NCBI RefSeq assembly: GCF_012184425.1
Contig: NZ_VTOW01000001.1
Location: 1,240,001-1,304,000 of the forward strand
Source: Candidatus Manganitrophus noduliformans
GTDB lineage: Bacteria; Nitrospirota; Nitrospiria; SBBL01; Manganitrophaceae
DNA length: 64,000 bases
Reading direction: 5' to 3'
In this document: piece after piece, positions 52,838 to 61,799 of the stretch
Layout: each line of letters begins with the position of its first letter
How positions within the stretch are numbered: position 1 is the first letter of the stretch
Made by a program: the position numbers and the translations under genes
The notes under the pieces: model-generated
Databases searched by the model: none
Told to the model about the DNA's origin: nothing
Seen by the model: the letters and a program-made list of their open reading frames with translations, nothing else

Positions 52838-53630
52838 AATCACGGTTCCTCGGATTCGCGAGAAAAAAGAGAACGGGGAGAAGATCACCGTCCTGACGGC
52901 ATACGATTTTCCTTTTGCCAAGCTGATTGATGAAGCGGGGATCGACATTCTCTTGGTCGGGGATACGGTCGGGATCGTTGTTCAGGGGGAGGAGAGCACC
53001 CTTCCGGTGACCCTCGATCAAATGATCTACCATGCCCGAATGGTTTCCCGGGCCGCGAAGCGGGCCTTGGTCGTCGGCGACATGCCGTTTCTATCGTATC
53101 AGGCGAGCATCGAGGAGACGATCCGGAACGCCGGACGGTTCTTGAAAGAAGGGGGTGCCGCGGCGGTGAAGCTGGAGGGGGGAGCGCGGGTCGCCGATCG
53201 GATCGAGATGCTGGCGCGCCACGATATTCCGGTCATGGCGCACATCGGATTGACTCCGCAATCAGTTCATCGGATGGGGGGATACAAGGTTCAAGGACGC
53301 GGGACCTCTCAGGCCAAACAGCTCCTCGCAGACGCCAAGACGGTCGAGTCGGCGGGCGCCTTCTCGTTGGTTCTGGAGGGGATTCCGATTTCCTTGGCGA
53401 AGAAAATCACTCAATCGATTAAAATCCCGACGATCGGAATCGGCGCGGGTCCGTACTGCGACGGCCAGGTCCTTGTTCTGCACGATCTCCTCGGCCTCTT
53501 CACCCGCTTCCATCCCAAGTTCGTCCGCCGCTACGCCGACCTCACTGCGACGATTACCGAGGCGGTGCGCCGCTACAAATCGGATGTGGAGTCGGGCAAA
53601 TTTCCCACGGAAGAAGAGGGATACGAGTAG
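52830..53630 (+). CDS. panB: 3-methyl-2-oxobutanoate hydroxymethyltransferase
   Basis: 266 residues. LTAYDFPFAKLIDEAGIDILLVGD, GDMPFLSYQ, KLEGG and HIGLTPQSVHRMGGYKVQG are PanB signatures. Transfers the methylene group of 5,10-methylene-THF to 2-oxoisovalerate, the first step to pantothenate and CoA. Placement behind folD and metF ties it to one-carbon supply. Confidence 0.97.
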   Translation: MDKITVPRIREKKENGEKITVLTAYDFPFAKLIDEAGIDILLVGDTVGIVVQGEESTLPVTLDQMIYHARMVSRAAKRALVVGDMPFLSYQASIEETIRNAGRFLKEGGAAAVKLEGGARVADRIEMLARHDIPVMAHIGLTPQSVHRMGGYKVQGRGTSQAKQLLADAKTVESAGAFSLVLEGIPISLAKKITQSIKIPTIGIGAGPYCDGQVLVLHDLLGLFTRFHPKFVRRYADLTATITEAVRRYKSDVESGKFPTEEEGYE

Positions 53631-53672
53631 AACGTTCGAAAGGCTTATTTACAAGATTGAGTCGGATGAAAT

Positions 53673-53702
53673 AAAAAGGCTGGGAGAAATCCCAGCCTTT
53701 TT
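53673..53702. terminator. bidirectional rho-independent terminator
   Basis: AAAAAGGCTGGG, loop AGAAAT, CCCAGCCTTTTT. Serves panB on the plus strand and the BNR lipoprotein gene on the minus strand, which converge here. Confidence 0.92.
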
Positions 53703-53717
53703 GCATTCTTGAGGTGA

Positions 53718-55163
53718 TTATTCTCGAGCAAAGACAATCTCGAGATTGCCGAGGGTTGCATCCTCCCATGAGGCTAACAAGGTCCCATCCGCGGCGGCGA
53801 TAATGCTCGGGTTCGCTGCGGAGCCTGCCGTCTCGATATTGGAAAAAGCGCTGAACGTATCCCCGCCGTCCTCTGATTTTCTAAATGCCATCCCTGCAAG
53901 GTCGGGAGTGCTCTCCATCCAAACGACATAGACAGATGATCCCGATACAGAGATCCGAGGACTATTGGAGTTGCCGGTCGTGTTCGAAAAATTGCTCTGA
54001 GCGCAATCATTCGCATCACTAAATTGATCCCCTCGATTTTCCGATAGAACGAGAAAGATTTCCGATCTGGCCTCTGGAGGAGCGGGAGTATTGTCTTGAA
54101 CGGCAGGACACGGTCCCGCTGGGAGGTGAAGTCCCTCCCAGGCAAGGTAGACCCGGGTTCCTTCCGCGGCCAGGCTCGGCCGGCTTGATCCCTTAATAAA
54201 GCGGGAGAGGTCTCTTGCCTGCTGAGCGAGAGGGGGGCTGAAAGCAGAACTTAATGGATCGATCAGTGTCCTGAAGAAAATTTTGGATTGGGGCTGTGGA
54301 GGCTGGGGAAGAGGGACATCTTCCCATGCAATGTAGACTCTGTCGGCCGTTGCGGCCAGGGTCGGGGCAAATGAAGGGGACAGGGTGCTGTCATCCTTTG
54401 GGCCTGAGATGGTGAAGATCGTTGGATCGAATGTGGTTCCATCATCTGTCGATCTCCTTAGTAGAATTTCCGAGTTGATGATCCGAAATGTTTTGGAGGG
54501 AGGATTGAGTGAGTTATCGATCTCGAACTGATAAATGGTTGATTCCCCCCATGCAACGAAGACGTTCTCGCCGGAAGCAACGACGGTCGGTAGTTGCGAG
54601 GGGCAGGGATCGTCCCCCGGTGTGTCGGTGTTGTTTCTACAATTCGGAGTCGGGCTCGAAAGTCTCAAGCCGGTCTCACTTAAAGGAGGAGACCAGGTGA
54701 AGGTGCCGTTCACATCTTCGCCGCGTCTGTAAAAAATATCAAATTCATTTGCCTCGACGTTGGTTGGAACCGTCTCTTCCCAGACGACATGGACGAAATT
54801 CCCCGACGCGGCGATCTGGGGATTGCCCGAGAAGACGGAGGTCTGAGAAACATTGACCGGTGCGCCGAAGGTGGCTCCGCCGTCTCCGGAACGGGAGAGG
54901 AAGACCTCCATGTTCTGACCGCCGACATGCTCCTGCCAGACGATATACAGGGTCTCTCCGGACGCAGCACTATCCGGCGCGATGGAGAGAGCCTCGGTGT
55001 TGGAAAGGTTGATCACATTGGCCGGAAGCTCGGGAGGAGAGGGCTGATTCTCCCCTTTGCAACCGGAGAGGGTGAAGAGAAGAGCAATCAGCAGAGGAGA
55101 GAGCGCGGAATAAAAAAAGCCGGAAGGGCTTTTGCTCCGCGCTTCGCTCTCCGCATTCCGCAT
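53718..55163 (-). CDS. lipoprotein with BNR/sialidase-like repeats
   Basis: 481 residues from ATG 55163, after AAGGA; a longer frame to 55238 runs into the aldehyde dehydrogenase gene. Signal peptide with lipobox (LLFTLSGC). The mature part has Asp-box repeats (SGDGGATF, STDDGTTF, SEDGGDTF) each followed by a YIVWQE/VYIAWED/VYVVWME strand, forming a beta-propeller of the sialidase superfold. Catalytic sialidase residues are not obvious, so carbohydrate binding or a structural role is likelier. It follows the aldehyde dehydrogenase gene by 11 bases. Confidence 0.78.
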   Translation of the reverse strand: MRNAESEARSKSPSGFFYSALSPLLIALLFTLSGCKGENQPSPPELPANVINLSNTEALSIAPDSAASGETLYIVWQEHVGGQNMEVFLSRSGDGGATFGAPVNVSQTSVFSGNPQIAASGNFVHVVWEETVPTNVEANEFDIFYRRGEDVNGTFTWSPPLSETGLRLSSPTPNCRNNTDTPGDDPCPSQLPTVVASGENVFVAWGESTIYQFEIDNSLNPPSKTFRIINSEILLRRSTDDGTTFDPTIFTISGPKDDSTLSPSFAPTLAATADRVYIAWEDVPLPQPPQPQSKIFFRTLIDPLSSAFSPPLAQQARDLSRFIKGSSRPSLAAEGTRVYLAWEGLHLPAGPCPAVQDNTPAPPEARSEIFLVLSENRGDQFSDANDCAQSNFSNTTGNSNSPRISVSGSSVYVVWMESTPDLAGMAFRKSEDGGDTFSAFSNIETAGSAANPSIIAAADGTLLASWEDATLGNLEIVFARE

Positions 55164-55174
55164 TCGGATGGTCC

Positions 55175-56668
55175 TTATTCTTTGTCGATTTGTGCTTTTT
55201 GAAGCCGGCCGCTGTAGTCGCGGTAGATGATCTTCCATTGGGTGTAGAGGTCGAGGGCGCCGCCCCGTCCGCCGGCGTCACGCGGTCCGAGGCCGGTCCG
55301 TTTGGTCCCGCCGAACGGCAGCTGGATTTCGGCGCCGATGGTGGAGGCGTTGATGTAAACCAGGCCGGTATTCAGATCGCGCTCCGCCACGGCGGTTTTG
55401 TTGACATCCTGCGAGTAGATCGCGGCGGAGAGGCCGAAGGGGACGTCGTTGGCGATGTCGATCGCTTCTCGGAGATTCCGGGCGCGAAGGACGGCGACGA
55501 CCGGCCCGAAGATCTCTTCCTGCGCGATCCGCATCTTCGGTTGGACGTCGATAAAAATCGTCGGCTCGATGAAATAGCCGTTGGCGTGTTTCCCCTTCTT
55601 CAGGGCATTCCCACCCAAGATCAGCTTGGCTCCTTCTTTCTTTCCGACTTCGATGTAATCGAGAATTCTACGATATTGGGCTTCGCTGATGACGGGACCG
55701 ATCTCCGTTTTTTTATCCGATCCCGGCCCGACCCTCAGCAGGGCGGCCCGTTCGGAAAACATCTTTACAAAACGATCGTGAACCGCTTCATGAACGATCA
55801 GCCGGCTGGCGGCGGTGCAGCGCTGCCCGCTGGTTCCGAATCCCCCCCAGATCGCCCCTTCGATCGCAAGCTCGAGGTTGGCGTCATCCATGATGATGAT
55901 CGGATTTTTCCCGCCGGTCTCCATCGTGAAGTGCTTGTGCATGCTGCCGCAAATGCCGGCCAGCCGCTCGCCGACCGGATTCGAGCCGGTGAACGAGACC
56001 ACATCGACCTCCGGATGGCGGACCATCGGCTCTCCGGCCGTCTCCCCGAACCCGTGAACCATGTTCAACACCCCCGGCGGGAGACCCGCTTCGATCAGGA
56101 TCTCGACAAATCGGGTGGCGCAGACCGGGGTTTCCTCGGCCGGTTTAAAGACGACGGTATTCCCAGTGATGAGGGCGGGAGTCATTTTCCAAGAAGGGAT
56201 GGCGATCGGGAAATTCCATGGGGTAATCTGGGCGACCACGCCGATCGGGACCCGCACCGATTTCGCGTCTTTATTCGGAAGCTCCGAGGGGACCGTCTCG
56301 CCGGAGAGGCGTCTCCCCTCGCCGGCCATATAATAGGTCATGTCGATCGCTTCTTGAACGTCCCCCATCGCCTCCGGCATCACCTTACCCATTTCCCGGC
56401 AGACGAGTTCTCCGAGCTCCTTTTTCCGCTTGACCAGAAGTTCGGCCGCCCGGTAGAGGATCTCCCCCCGATGGGGGGCCGGTGTGAGGGACCATTCACG
56501 AAATGCCTTACGGGCGGCGGTGACCGCTTTATCGACATCCGTCGCATCGGAGTCGGCGACCGTTCCGACGAGGTCTCTGTTGTCCGCCGGGTTGCGGCTC
56601 TCGAAGGTCTTCCCGCGGGCCGCATCGACCCACTTTCCATTGATATAATTTCGAATCTTCTCAGCCAT
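55175..56668 (-). CDS. NAD(P)-dependent aldehyde dehydrogenase
   Basis: 497 residues. TPWNFPIAIPSWK for the cofactor region, FTGSNPVGERL, METGGKNPIII with catalytic Glu, and SGQRCTAASRL with catalytic Cys. The C-terminus has IQLPFGGTKRTGLGPRDAGG. Oxidises an aldehyde to the acid; the substrate cannot be fixed from sequence, though length and motifs suit semialdehyde or betaine-aldehyde types. Divergent from radA across 227 bases that contain a long hairpin. Confidence 0.92.
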   Translation of the reverse strand: MAEKIRNYINGKWVDAARGKTFESRNPADNRDLVGTVADSDATDVDKAVTAARKAFREWSLTPAPHRGEILYRAAELLVKRKKELGELVCREMGKVMPEAMGDVQEAIDMTYYMAGEGRRLSGETVPSELPNKDAKSVRVPIGVVAQITPWNFPIAIPSWKMTPALITGNTVVFKPAEETPVCATRFVEILIEAGLPPGVLNMVHGFGETAGEPMVRHPEVDVVSFTGSNPVGERLAGICGSMHKHFTMETGGKNPIIIMDDANLELAIEGAIWGGFGTSGQRCTAASRLIVHEAVHDRFVKMFSERAALLRVGPGSDKKTEIGPVISEAQYRRILDYIEVGKKEGAKLILGGNALKKGKHANGYFIEPTIFIDVQPKMRIAQEEIFGPVVAVLRARNLREAIDIANDVPFGLSAAIYSQDVNKTAVAERDLNTGLVYINASTIGAEIQLPFGGTKRTGLGPRDAGGRGGALDLYTQWKIIYRDYSGRLQKAQIDKE

Positions 56669-56767
56669 TTCGATTCCCCTTTCAACTTATTCATTCTATC
56701 CAAAAAGGGCCGAAAAGACAACTGGGGAGACAGGTAAGAAGAGAAGGGATAAGGGGTAGATGAACAC

Positions 56768-56805
56768 GGGGTAAGGGATATGTTTTTACCCCTATCCCAT
56801 ACCCC
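56768..56805. repeat. imperfect 13-bp inverted repeat
   Basis: GGGGTAAGGGATA (56768-56780) and TATCCCATACCCC (56793-56805) pair at 12 of 13 positions around a 12-base loop, in the divergent space between the aldehyde dehydrogenase and radA genes. A half-copy (GGGATAAGGGGTA) precedes it near 56746. No T-tract, so not a standard terminator. Confidence 0.5.
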
Positions 56806-56895
56806 CTATCACTCGATTCCTTACTCCTCTGTTTTATCTTTTTGATCGTTTGCTTTTTGAAAATTGATCGATTATCATGAGAAAAAGGAAGACAA

Positions 56896-58287
56896 ATGGC
56901 GAAAATAAAAACAGTCTTTTATTGTCAGGAATGCGGCTACCAGTCGCCCAAATGGCTCGGGAAGTGCCCCGACTGCGGCGTTTGGAATTCGCTGGTCGAG
57001 GAGCGGGTCGAGCCGACTCTTGGGAAGAACCAGGAGTCCCGATGGCTGGCCCAGGGAGAGCTCGACCGGGAGATTTGGGCGCCGAAGCCGATCTCTCAAA
57101 TTCTCCCCGTTTCCGAAATGCGGGCGAAGACCGGTTCGAGCGAGTTTGACCGGGTCTTGGGAGGGGGGATCGTCGCCGGATCGGTGGTCCTCATCGGGGG
57201 GGACCCGGGAATCGGAAAATCGACCCTGCTGCTTCAATCGCTCGATCAAATCGGGGCGGGCCGCGGAAAAGTGCTCTATGTCTCTGGGGAAGAATCTCCG
57301 GCCCAGGTGAAATTGCGGGCCGACCGGCTCCGGATCTCCTCCGACCACCTTTATATTCTTGCCGAAACGGCCTTTGAGGAAATCATCCACCATGCACAAG
57401 CGGTCCAACCGGTTGCGATCGTCATCGATTCGATTCAAACGATGTATACCCGCCAGATCAGCTCCGCCCCCGGCAGTGTGACGCAGATCCGGGAGGTCGC
57501 CTCTCAGCTGATGTTTTACGCCAAGCGTGCCAACGTGGCGGTTTTGATTGTCGGCCATGTCACTAAAGAAGGATCGATCGCGGGGCCGCGCGTCCTCGAG
57601 CACATCGTCGATACGGTTCTCTATTTCGAGGGGGACAAGGGGCACCCCTATCGAATTCTCCGGGCGATTAAAAACCGCTTCGGGTCGACGAACGAGCTGG
57701 GGGTTTTCGAGATGAAAGGGGCGGGTCTGGCCGACGTCGATAATCCTTCAGGCCTCTTCCTCGCCGAACGGCCGCGCGACGCGGCCGGCTCGGTCGTCGT
57801 CGCCGCGCAGGAGGGAACCCGGCCGATCTTGATCGAGCTTCAAGCGCTGGTCAGCGCCTCTTATCTCGGCACGGCGCGCCGGATGGCGTTGGGGGTCGAC
57901 TCGAATCGGGTCTCGCTCCTCCTCGCCGTTTTGGAAAAGCGGGCGGGGCTTCATCTCGCGGGGCAAGATGTTTTCATCAACGTCGTCAGCGGGATTCAGG
58001 TCGAAGAGCCGGCGATCGATCTGGGGATCGCGGCGGCGGTCGCTTCCAGCTTCCGGGAACGCCCGGTTGATCCGGCGACGGTGATCTTCGGGGAGGTCGG
58101 TCTGGCAGGAGAGATTCGCGGCGTCCAGCAGCCGACCCTCCGGATTCGCGAGGCTGAGAAGCTCGGATTCAAGCGGTGCATCCTTCCGAAGCGGAATCAG
58201 GAACTGCTTCGGGAAGAGGGGGAGATCGGGAACACACTGGAAGTGATCGGCGTCTCGCATCTTGCCGAGGCGCTCGAGTTGATCTAG
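56896..58287 (+). CDS. radA: DNA repair protein RadA
   Basis: 463 residues. Zinc finger CQECGYQSPKWLGKCPDCG at 10-28, RecA-like core with Walker A GGDPGIGKST, the RadA motif KNRFGSTNE, and a Lon-like C-terminal domain. Acts in branch migration during recombinational repair. First of a run of co-directional genes continuing to tsaB. Confidence 0.96.
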   Translation: MAKIKTVFYCQECGYQSPKWLGKCPDCGVWNSLVEERVEPTLGKNQESRWLAQGELDREIWAPKPISQILPVSEMRAKTGSSEFDRVLGGGIVAGSVVLIGGDPGIGKSTLLLQSLDQIGAGRGKVLYVSGEESPAQVKLRADRLRISSDHLYILAETAFEEIIHHAQAVQPVAIVIDSIQTMYTRQISSAPGSVTQIREVASQLMFYAKRANVAVLIVGHVTKEGSIAGPRVLEHIVDTVLYFEGDKGHPYRILRAIKNRFGSTNELGVFEMKGAGLADVDNPSGLFLAERPRDAAGSVVVAAQEGTRPILIELQALVSASYLGTARRMALGVDSNRVSLLLAVLEKRAGLHLAGQDVFINVVSGIQVEEPAIDLGIAAAVASSFRERPVDPATVIFGEVGLAGEIRGVQQPTLRIREAEKLGFKRCILPKRNQELLREEGEIGNTLEVIGVSHLAEALELI

Positions 58288-58305
58288 TTCTTCTAGGAGA
58301 GGAAG

Positions 58306-59052
58306 TTGGTCCGTTCCTGGTTTCGCCTCGCGTTGGTGATGTTGCTGTTCGTATCGGGTTGCGCGAAGAAGGAGATCCGGCCCGTCGATGAGGCGGTGAA
58401 GAAAGATGCCTCCTTGGAGGAGCTTCTGACCCTCTATCAACTCCGCCGCCAGGAGTGGAGCGGATTTAAAGGGCTGTTGGAGATCACGGCCGACTCCGAA
58501 CGTCAGGGGCGCCATACCTTTCAGGCGAGCTGGGTCCACTGGAACGGGGAGACCCGAATCCGGGGATTTAATCTTTTGGGAGGGACCCTCTTTGAATTGC
58601 GGCTGGCCGGCCCCAGGGTGACCCTCCATCTTCCCTCGGAGCAAAGAACGATCGAAGCGACCCGGGAGGAATTTGAGGAAGAGGTCCGAACGGCGATCCC
58701 GATCGGATCGCTGGCGCTGATCGACTGGGTCAATCGGAGCGCCGTCCCCGACCCGGCGCCGCCGTCGCTTCCGGCTCTGGAGAAGGGGGAGGATCGCTTC
58801 ATCCTTTATCTCTTGAGGGCGCTGCCGGGGAAGGCGGTTCTGGAGGAGAAGATCGGGATCGAGCGGACGGCGTTCCGGGTGGAGCGAGTGGAGCGATTTG
58901 ATGTCATGGGTGAGCGGAGCGGCCGCCTGCTCTTCGGCGATTACCGGAAGGTCGGACGACAGGCGTTTCCCTTCGAAGTTCGGGGGGAGAGTGAGGGAGA
59001 GAAAGTGACGCTCCGTTTCAGGGAGGTCTCTCCGATCGCTTCAATGGAATAG
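58306..59052 (+). CDS. LolB/DUF4292-like outer membrane lipoprotein
   Basis: 248 residues from TTG 58306 with AGGAGAGG upstream. Signal peptide with lipobox (LLFVSGC). The mature part alternates beta-strands (FKGLLEITADSER, HTFQASWVHWNGETRIRGFNLLGGTLFELRLAGPRVTLHL) like the LolA/LolB fold and DUF4292 proteins. It might receive lipoproteins for the outer membrane. Sequence is too divergent for a firm call. Confidence 0.65.
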   Translation: MVRSWFRLALVMLLFVSGCAKKEIRPVDEAVKKDASLEELLTLYQLRRQEWSGFKGLLEITADSERQGRHTFQASWVHWNGETRIRGFNLLGGTLFELRLAGPRVTLHLPSEQRTIEATREEFEEEVRTAIPIGSLALIDWVNRSAVPDPAPPSLPALEKGEDRFILYLLRALPGKAVLEEKIGIERTAFRVERVERFDVMGERSGRLLFGDYRKVGRQAFPFEVRGESEGEKVTLRFREVSPIASME

Positions 59053-59065
59053 GACAGAGTAAGGC

Positions 59066-59782
59066 ATGAAGATCTTATCGATTGAAACCGCCACGTTGGC
59101 AGGGGGGGTCGCGCTGATGGAAGAGGCCGGCCTGATTGCGGAGTATCGCCTACATGTGGAGGTGCGCCACTCGGAACGCCTTCTCTTGGCGATCGATCGG
59201 CTCCTCACCGACAGCGGAACGGCGGTGGCCGATCTTGATGCGATTGCGGTTTCGATCGGTCCGGGGTCGTTCACCGGGCTGCGGGTCGGTCTCTCCACGG
59301 CGAAGGGGCTTGCGATGGGGGGGCGAAAGCCGCTGGTGACGGTTCCGACGCTAGAGGCGATGGCTTGGCTTTTCCCCTATTCGAATGCGTTGATTGCGCC
59401 GATGCTCGATGCGCGGCGGCAGGAGGTTTATTGGGCGTTGTTCGATATGCAAGAGGGAGGACCCGTTCGGCTTCATCCCGATGCGGCGACTTCGCCCGAG
59501 GCGATGCTGGAGGCGATCGGCCGTCTCGATCAACCGGTTCTCTTCGTCGGAGAAGGGGCGGAGAAATACAGGGAGCTTCTCCTGGCGCGCAGACCGGGGG
59601 GCGCCCTTTTCCCTCCGAAGGCGCTCCGATTCCCTTCCGCAGCCGGCGTGGCGGAGCTGGGCCTCGCCCGACTGAAAGGAGGGGAAGTCCATCCCCCGGA
59701 AGAGGTGACGCCGTTTTATCTCCGGGCCTCGACCGCCGAATTGAACCACCGCGCGAAATCAAGCAGCCAGGGGGCCGGATAA
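59066..59782 (+). CDS. tsaB: tRNA t6A biosynthesis protein TsaB
   Basis: 238 residues. ILSIETAT at the N-terminus and VSIGPGSFTGLRVGLSTAKGLAMG are the TsaB signatures of the ASKHA fold, with the kinase-type active residues lost as in the family. Partner of TsaD/TsaE in making N6-threonylcarbamoyl-adenosine at position 37 of ANN-decoding tRNAs. rimI follows 21 bases on, a very common order. Confidence 0.95.
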   Translation: MKILSIETATLAGGVALMEEAGLIAEYRLHVEVRHSERLLLAIDRLLTDSGTAVADLDAIAVSIGPGSFTGLRVGLSTAKGLAMGGRKPLVTVPTLEAMAWLFPYSNALIAPMLDARRQEVYWALFDMQEGGPVRLHPDAATSPEAMLEAIGRLDQPVLFVGEGAEKYRELLLARRPGGALFPPKALRFPSAAGVAELGLARLKGGEVHPPEEVTPFYLRASTAELNHRAKSSSQGAG

Positions 59783-59803
59783 AATGATTCTCCGGCAGAG
59801 GCG

Positions 59804-60307
59804 ATGGAATCGGAAATGAATAAAAGAGCGGCGTCGGTTCCTATCCTCTACGATCGGATGACTCCGAAAGATGTCGACACGATTTTAACGATCGAGCGCG
59901 CCGCCTATTCGTCTCCCTGGACAAGAAGAATGTTCGAGTCCGAGCTGTGGGAGAACCCCTTCTCATTCGCCTATGTGGCGAGAGAAGAGGAACACCGCCG
60001 GATCGTCGGCTACGTTCTTTTCTGGGTTGTTTATGATGAGCTTCACTTGATGAATGTGGCGGTCGAGCCGGCCTGGAGAAGACGAGGGATCGGAGAGGGG
60101 CTGGTTCGCTTCGCCCTGGAGAGCGGCCGAAGGAGGGGAATCCGGATGGCGACGCTCGAAGTGCGCGCCTCCAATCTTCCGGCGCAAACGCTCTACCGGA
60201 ATCTCGGATTTTATCAGGTCGGGGTCCGGCGAAACTACTATCGGGAGCCGAGAGAAGATGCCCTTCTGCTCCAATGCGACTTTGACGGAGGGGGAGAAGA
60301 AGAATAG
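59804..60307 (+). CDS. rimI: ribosomal protein S18 alanine acetyltransferase
   Basis: 167 residues (an ATG at 59816 is an alternative). GNAT fold with the acetyl-CoA loop VEPAWRRRGIGEGLV, ARTLYxNLGF-like AQTLYRNLGFYQVGVRRNYY at the end. Acetylates the N-terminus of S18 in known members. Co-directional with tsaB. Confidence 0.92.
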   Translation: MESEMNKRAASVPILYDRMTPKDVDTILTIERAAYSSPWTRRMFESELWENPFSFAYVAREEEHRRIVGYVLFWVVYDELHLMNVAVEPAWRRRGIGEGLVRFALESGRRRGIRMATLEVRASNLPAQTLYRNLGFYQVGVRRNYYREPREDALLLQCDFDGGGEEE

Positions 60308-60347
60308 AAATCGTTTCACGTTTAATCACCTCATGAGGGGGGAATCG

Positions 60348-60629
60348 ATGGAGAGAGAAGAAAAGATCATCGAAATGCTCCGCGAAAAAAATTGGCATTT
60401 TCGTCACCTCGAGAAACTGCATGGGGAACTTGACCAATCGCTTCACCAGATGGGGCGAAGAAGGGTCTTGACTCCTCAAGAGGAAGTTCAAAAGAAAGAG
60501 TTCCAGAAGAAAAAATTGGCCGCCAAAGATGAAATGGTGGAGATGGTCCGGCAGGTGAAAGTGACCGGACAGGCCGATGTCGAAAAATCGACCAAGCGGA
60601 TCTCCAATATGACGGCTGGAAGACGCTGA
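60348..60629 (+). CDS. DUF465/YdcH-like small protein
   Basis: 93 residues from ATG 60348, which follows GAGGGGGG; the Met at 60333 is less well placed. Helical, charged and probably coiled-coil: HFRHLEKLHGELDQSLHQ, then QKKEFQKKKLAAKDEM, the arrangement of the DUF465 family. Function unknown in the family. Confidence 0.75.
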   Translation: MEREEKIIEMLREKNWHFRHLEKLHGELDQSLHQMGRRRVLTPQEEVQKKEFQKKKLAAKDEMVEMVRQVKVTGQADVEKSTKRISNMTAGRR

Positions 60630-60636
60630 TGATGTA

Positions 60637-60675
60637 CGGAGTGCGGAGCGGAGAGGGAACTCGCTCCGCACTCCG
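60637..60675. repeat. 14-bp perfect hairpin
   Basis: CGGAGTGCGGAGCG (60637-60650), 11-base loop, CGCTCCGCACTCCG (60662-60675). No T-tract. Resembles REP-type elements; related sequence GAATGCGGAGAGCG lies in the start region of the lipoprotein gene at 55145-55165 (minus strand). May act as an mRNA-stability or attenuation hairpin before tatA. Confidence 0.6.
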
Positions 60676-60712
60676 AAACGACACGATCTGAATTTTTAGA
60701 AATGAGGGGCCC

Positions 60713-60940
60713 TTGTTTGGGATTGGTTTTCCAGAATTGCTGCTGATCCTCGCGATCGCGCTTGTTATCCTCGGTCCCGAGAAGCTTCCTCAGATCGCGC
60801 GGGTGATCGGAAGGGGGCTCGGCGAGGTTCGCCGTGCGACCGAGGAGGTGCGGGCGGAGATTGAGAAAGGGGATAAAGAAGAAACGGTCAGCCCTGCGAC
60901 GAAACCCGAGCGCTCCTCACCCGAAATCAGCGACAAGTAA
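60713..60940 (+). CDS. tatA: twin-arginine translocase subunit TatA/TatB
   Basis: 75 residues from TTG 60713. One membrane helix at 6-21 (FPELLLILAIALVILGPEKLP with the GPEKLP hinge), amphipathic helix to about 50, polar tail. The FGIGFPELL start looks TatB-like, but the length fits TatA; a single protein may fill both roles. tatC is 88 bases downstream. Confidence 0.9.
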   Translation: MFGIGFPELLLILAIALVILGPEKLPQIARVIGRGLGEVRRATEEVRAEIEKGDKEETVSPATKPERSSPEISDK

Positions 60941-61028
60941 GCCAATTTTCAAATCGGGAAGATGTAAGCCTTGATGCGGGGAGATCAATCCGCAAGAGGA
61001 GTGGAGGAAAAGGGAGGATTGAGGAAAG

Positions 61029-61799
61029 GTGAAAAAGCCGGCCGGGAGTAAGGAGGGAGCGGGAGCGGAGATGCCGATTTCCGGCCATTTGCAGGAGCTT
61101 CGGAGCCGACTTGTTCGGTCGGTCCTGATTATCTCTCTTGCCTTCGGGGCCGCTTTTTATTTTTCGGACACCCTCCTTTTCTTTCTAAAGCGTCCCCTTC
61201 ATGCCGAATTGATTTTTCTCGCCCCCGCCGAAGCTTTTTGGGCCGACCTAAAGGTCTCCCTCTTCGTCGGCTTTCTGGCGGCCCTCCCGGTGATTCTCTA
61301 TGAGATTTGGCAATTCGTCGCGCCCGGCCTTCTTCCGAATGAGCGCGGGTATCTTTTCCCGTTTTTAATCTTTGCGACGTTGCTCTTTTTCGCCGGGATG
61401 GCCTTCTGTTATCTGGTCGCCCTGCCGCTCGCGCTCGACTTCCTTATCAATTACGGAGTTCGAAGCGGCATCACCCCGCAGATCTCCGTTTCAATGTATA
61501 TCGATTTTAATCTCAAGTTCCTCTTTGGGTTCGGTCTGGTCTTCGAACTTCCTCTGGCCATGCTCTTTCTATCGAGGATGGGGCTCATGACCCCCGCTTT
61601 CTTTTCACAAAATCGAAAGTACGCCGTTCTTCTCTCGTTCCTGATCGCCGCGATCCTGACACCGACCCCCGATATCTTCAACCAGTGCGTCATGGCGATC
61701 CCGCTGATTCTCCTTTATGAAGTCGGCATCGTGATCGTTCGAATCTTCGGGAGCGTGGTCTCGCTTCGCAAGGAAGAGCCGGGAGGGATGTCGCCATGA
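61029..61799 (+). CDS. tatC: twin-arginine translocase subunit TatC
   Basis: 256 residues from GTG 61029. Six membrane spans; ISGHLQELRSRLVRSVLII and PVILYEIWQFVAPGLLPNER are TatC signatures, with the signal-peptide-binding Glu in that region. Core receptor of Tat export of folded proteins. The transglycosylase at 18714 is a likely client. Stop overlaps the propeller gene start (ATGA). Confidence 0.95.
   Translation: MKKPAGSKEGAGAEMPISGHLQELRSRLVRSVLIISLAFGAAFYFSDTLLFFLKRPLHAELIFLAPAEAFWADLKVSLFVGFLAALPVILYEIWQFVAPGLLPNERGYLFPFLIFATLLFFAGMAFCYLVALPLALDFLINYGVRSGITPQISVSMYIDFNLKFLFGFGLVFELPLAMLFLSRMGLMTPAFFSQNRKYAVLLSFLIAAILTPTPDIFNQCVMAIPLILLYEVGIVIVRIFGSVVSLRKEEPGGMSP

Noticed and set aside
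55190-56737. 515-residue plus-strand frame
   Set aside because: Antisense of aldehyde dehydrogenase; composition unlike a protein and covers the true gene's catalytic motifs.
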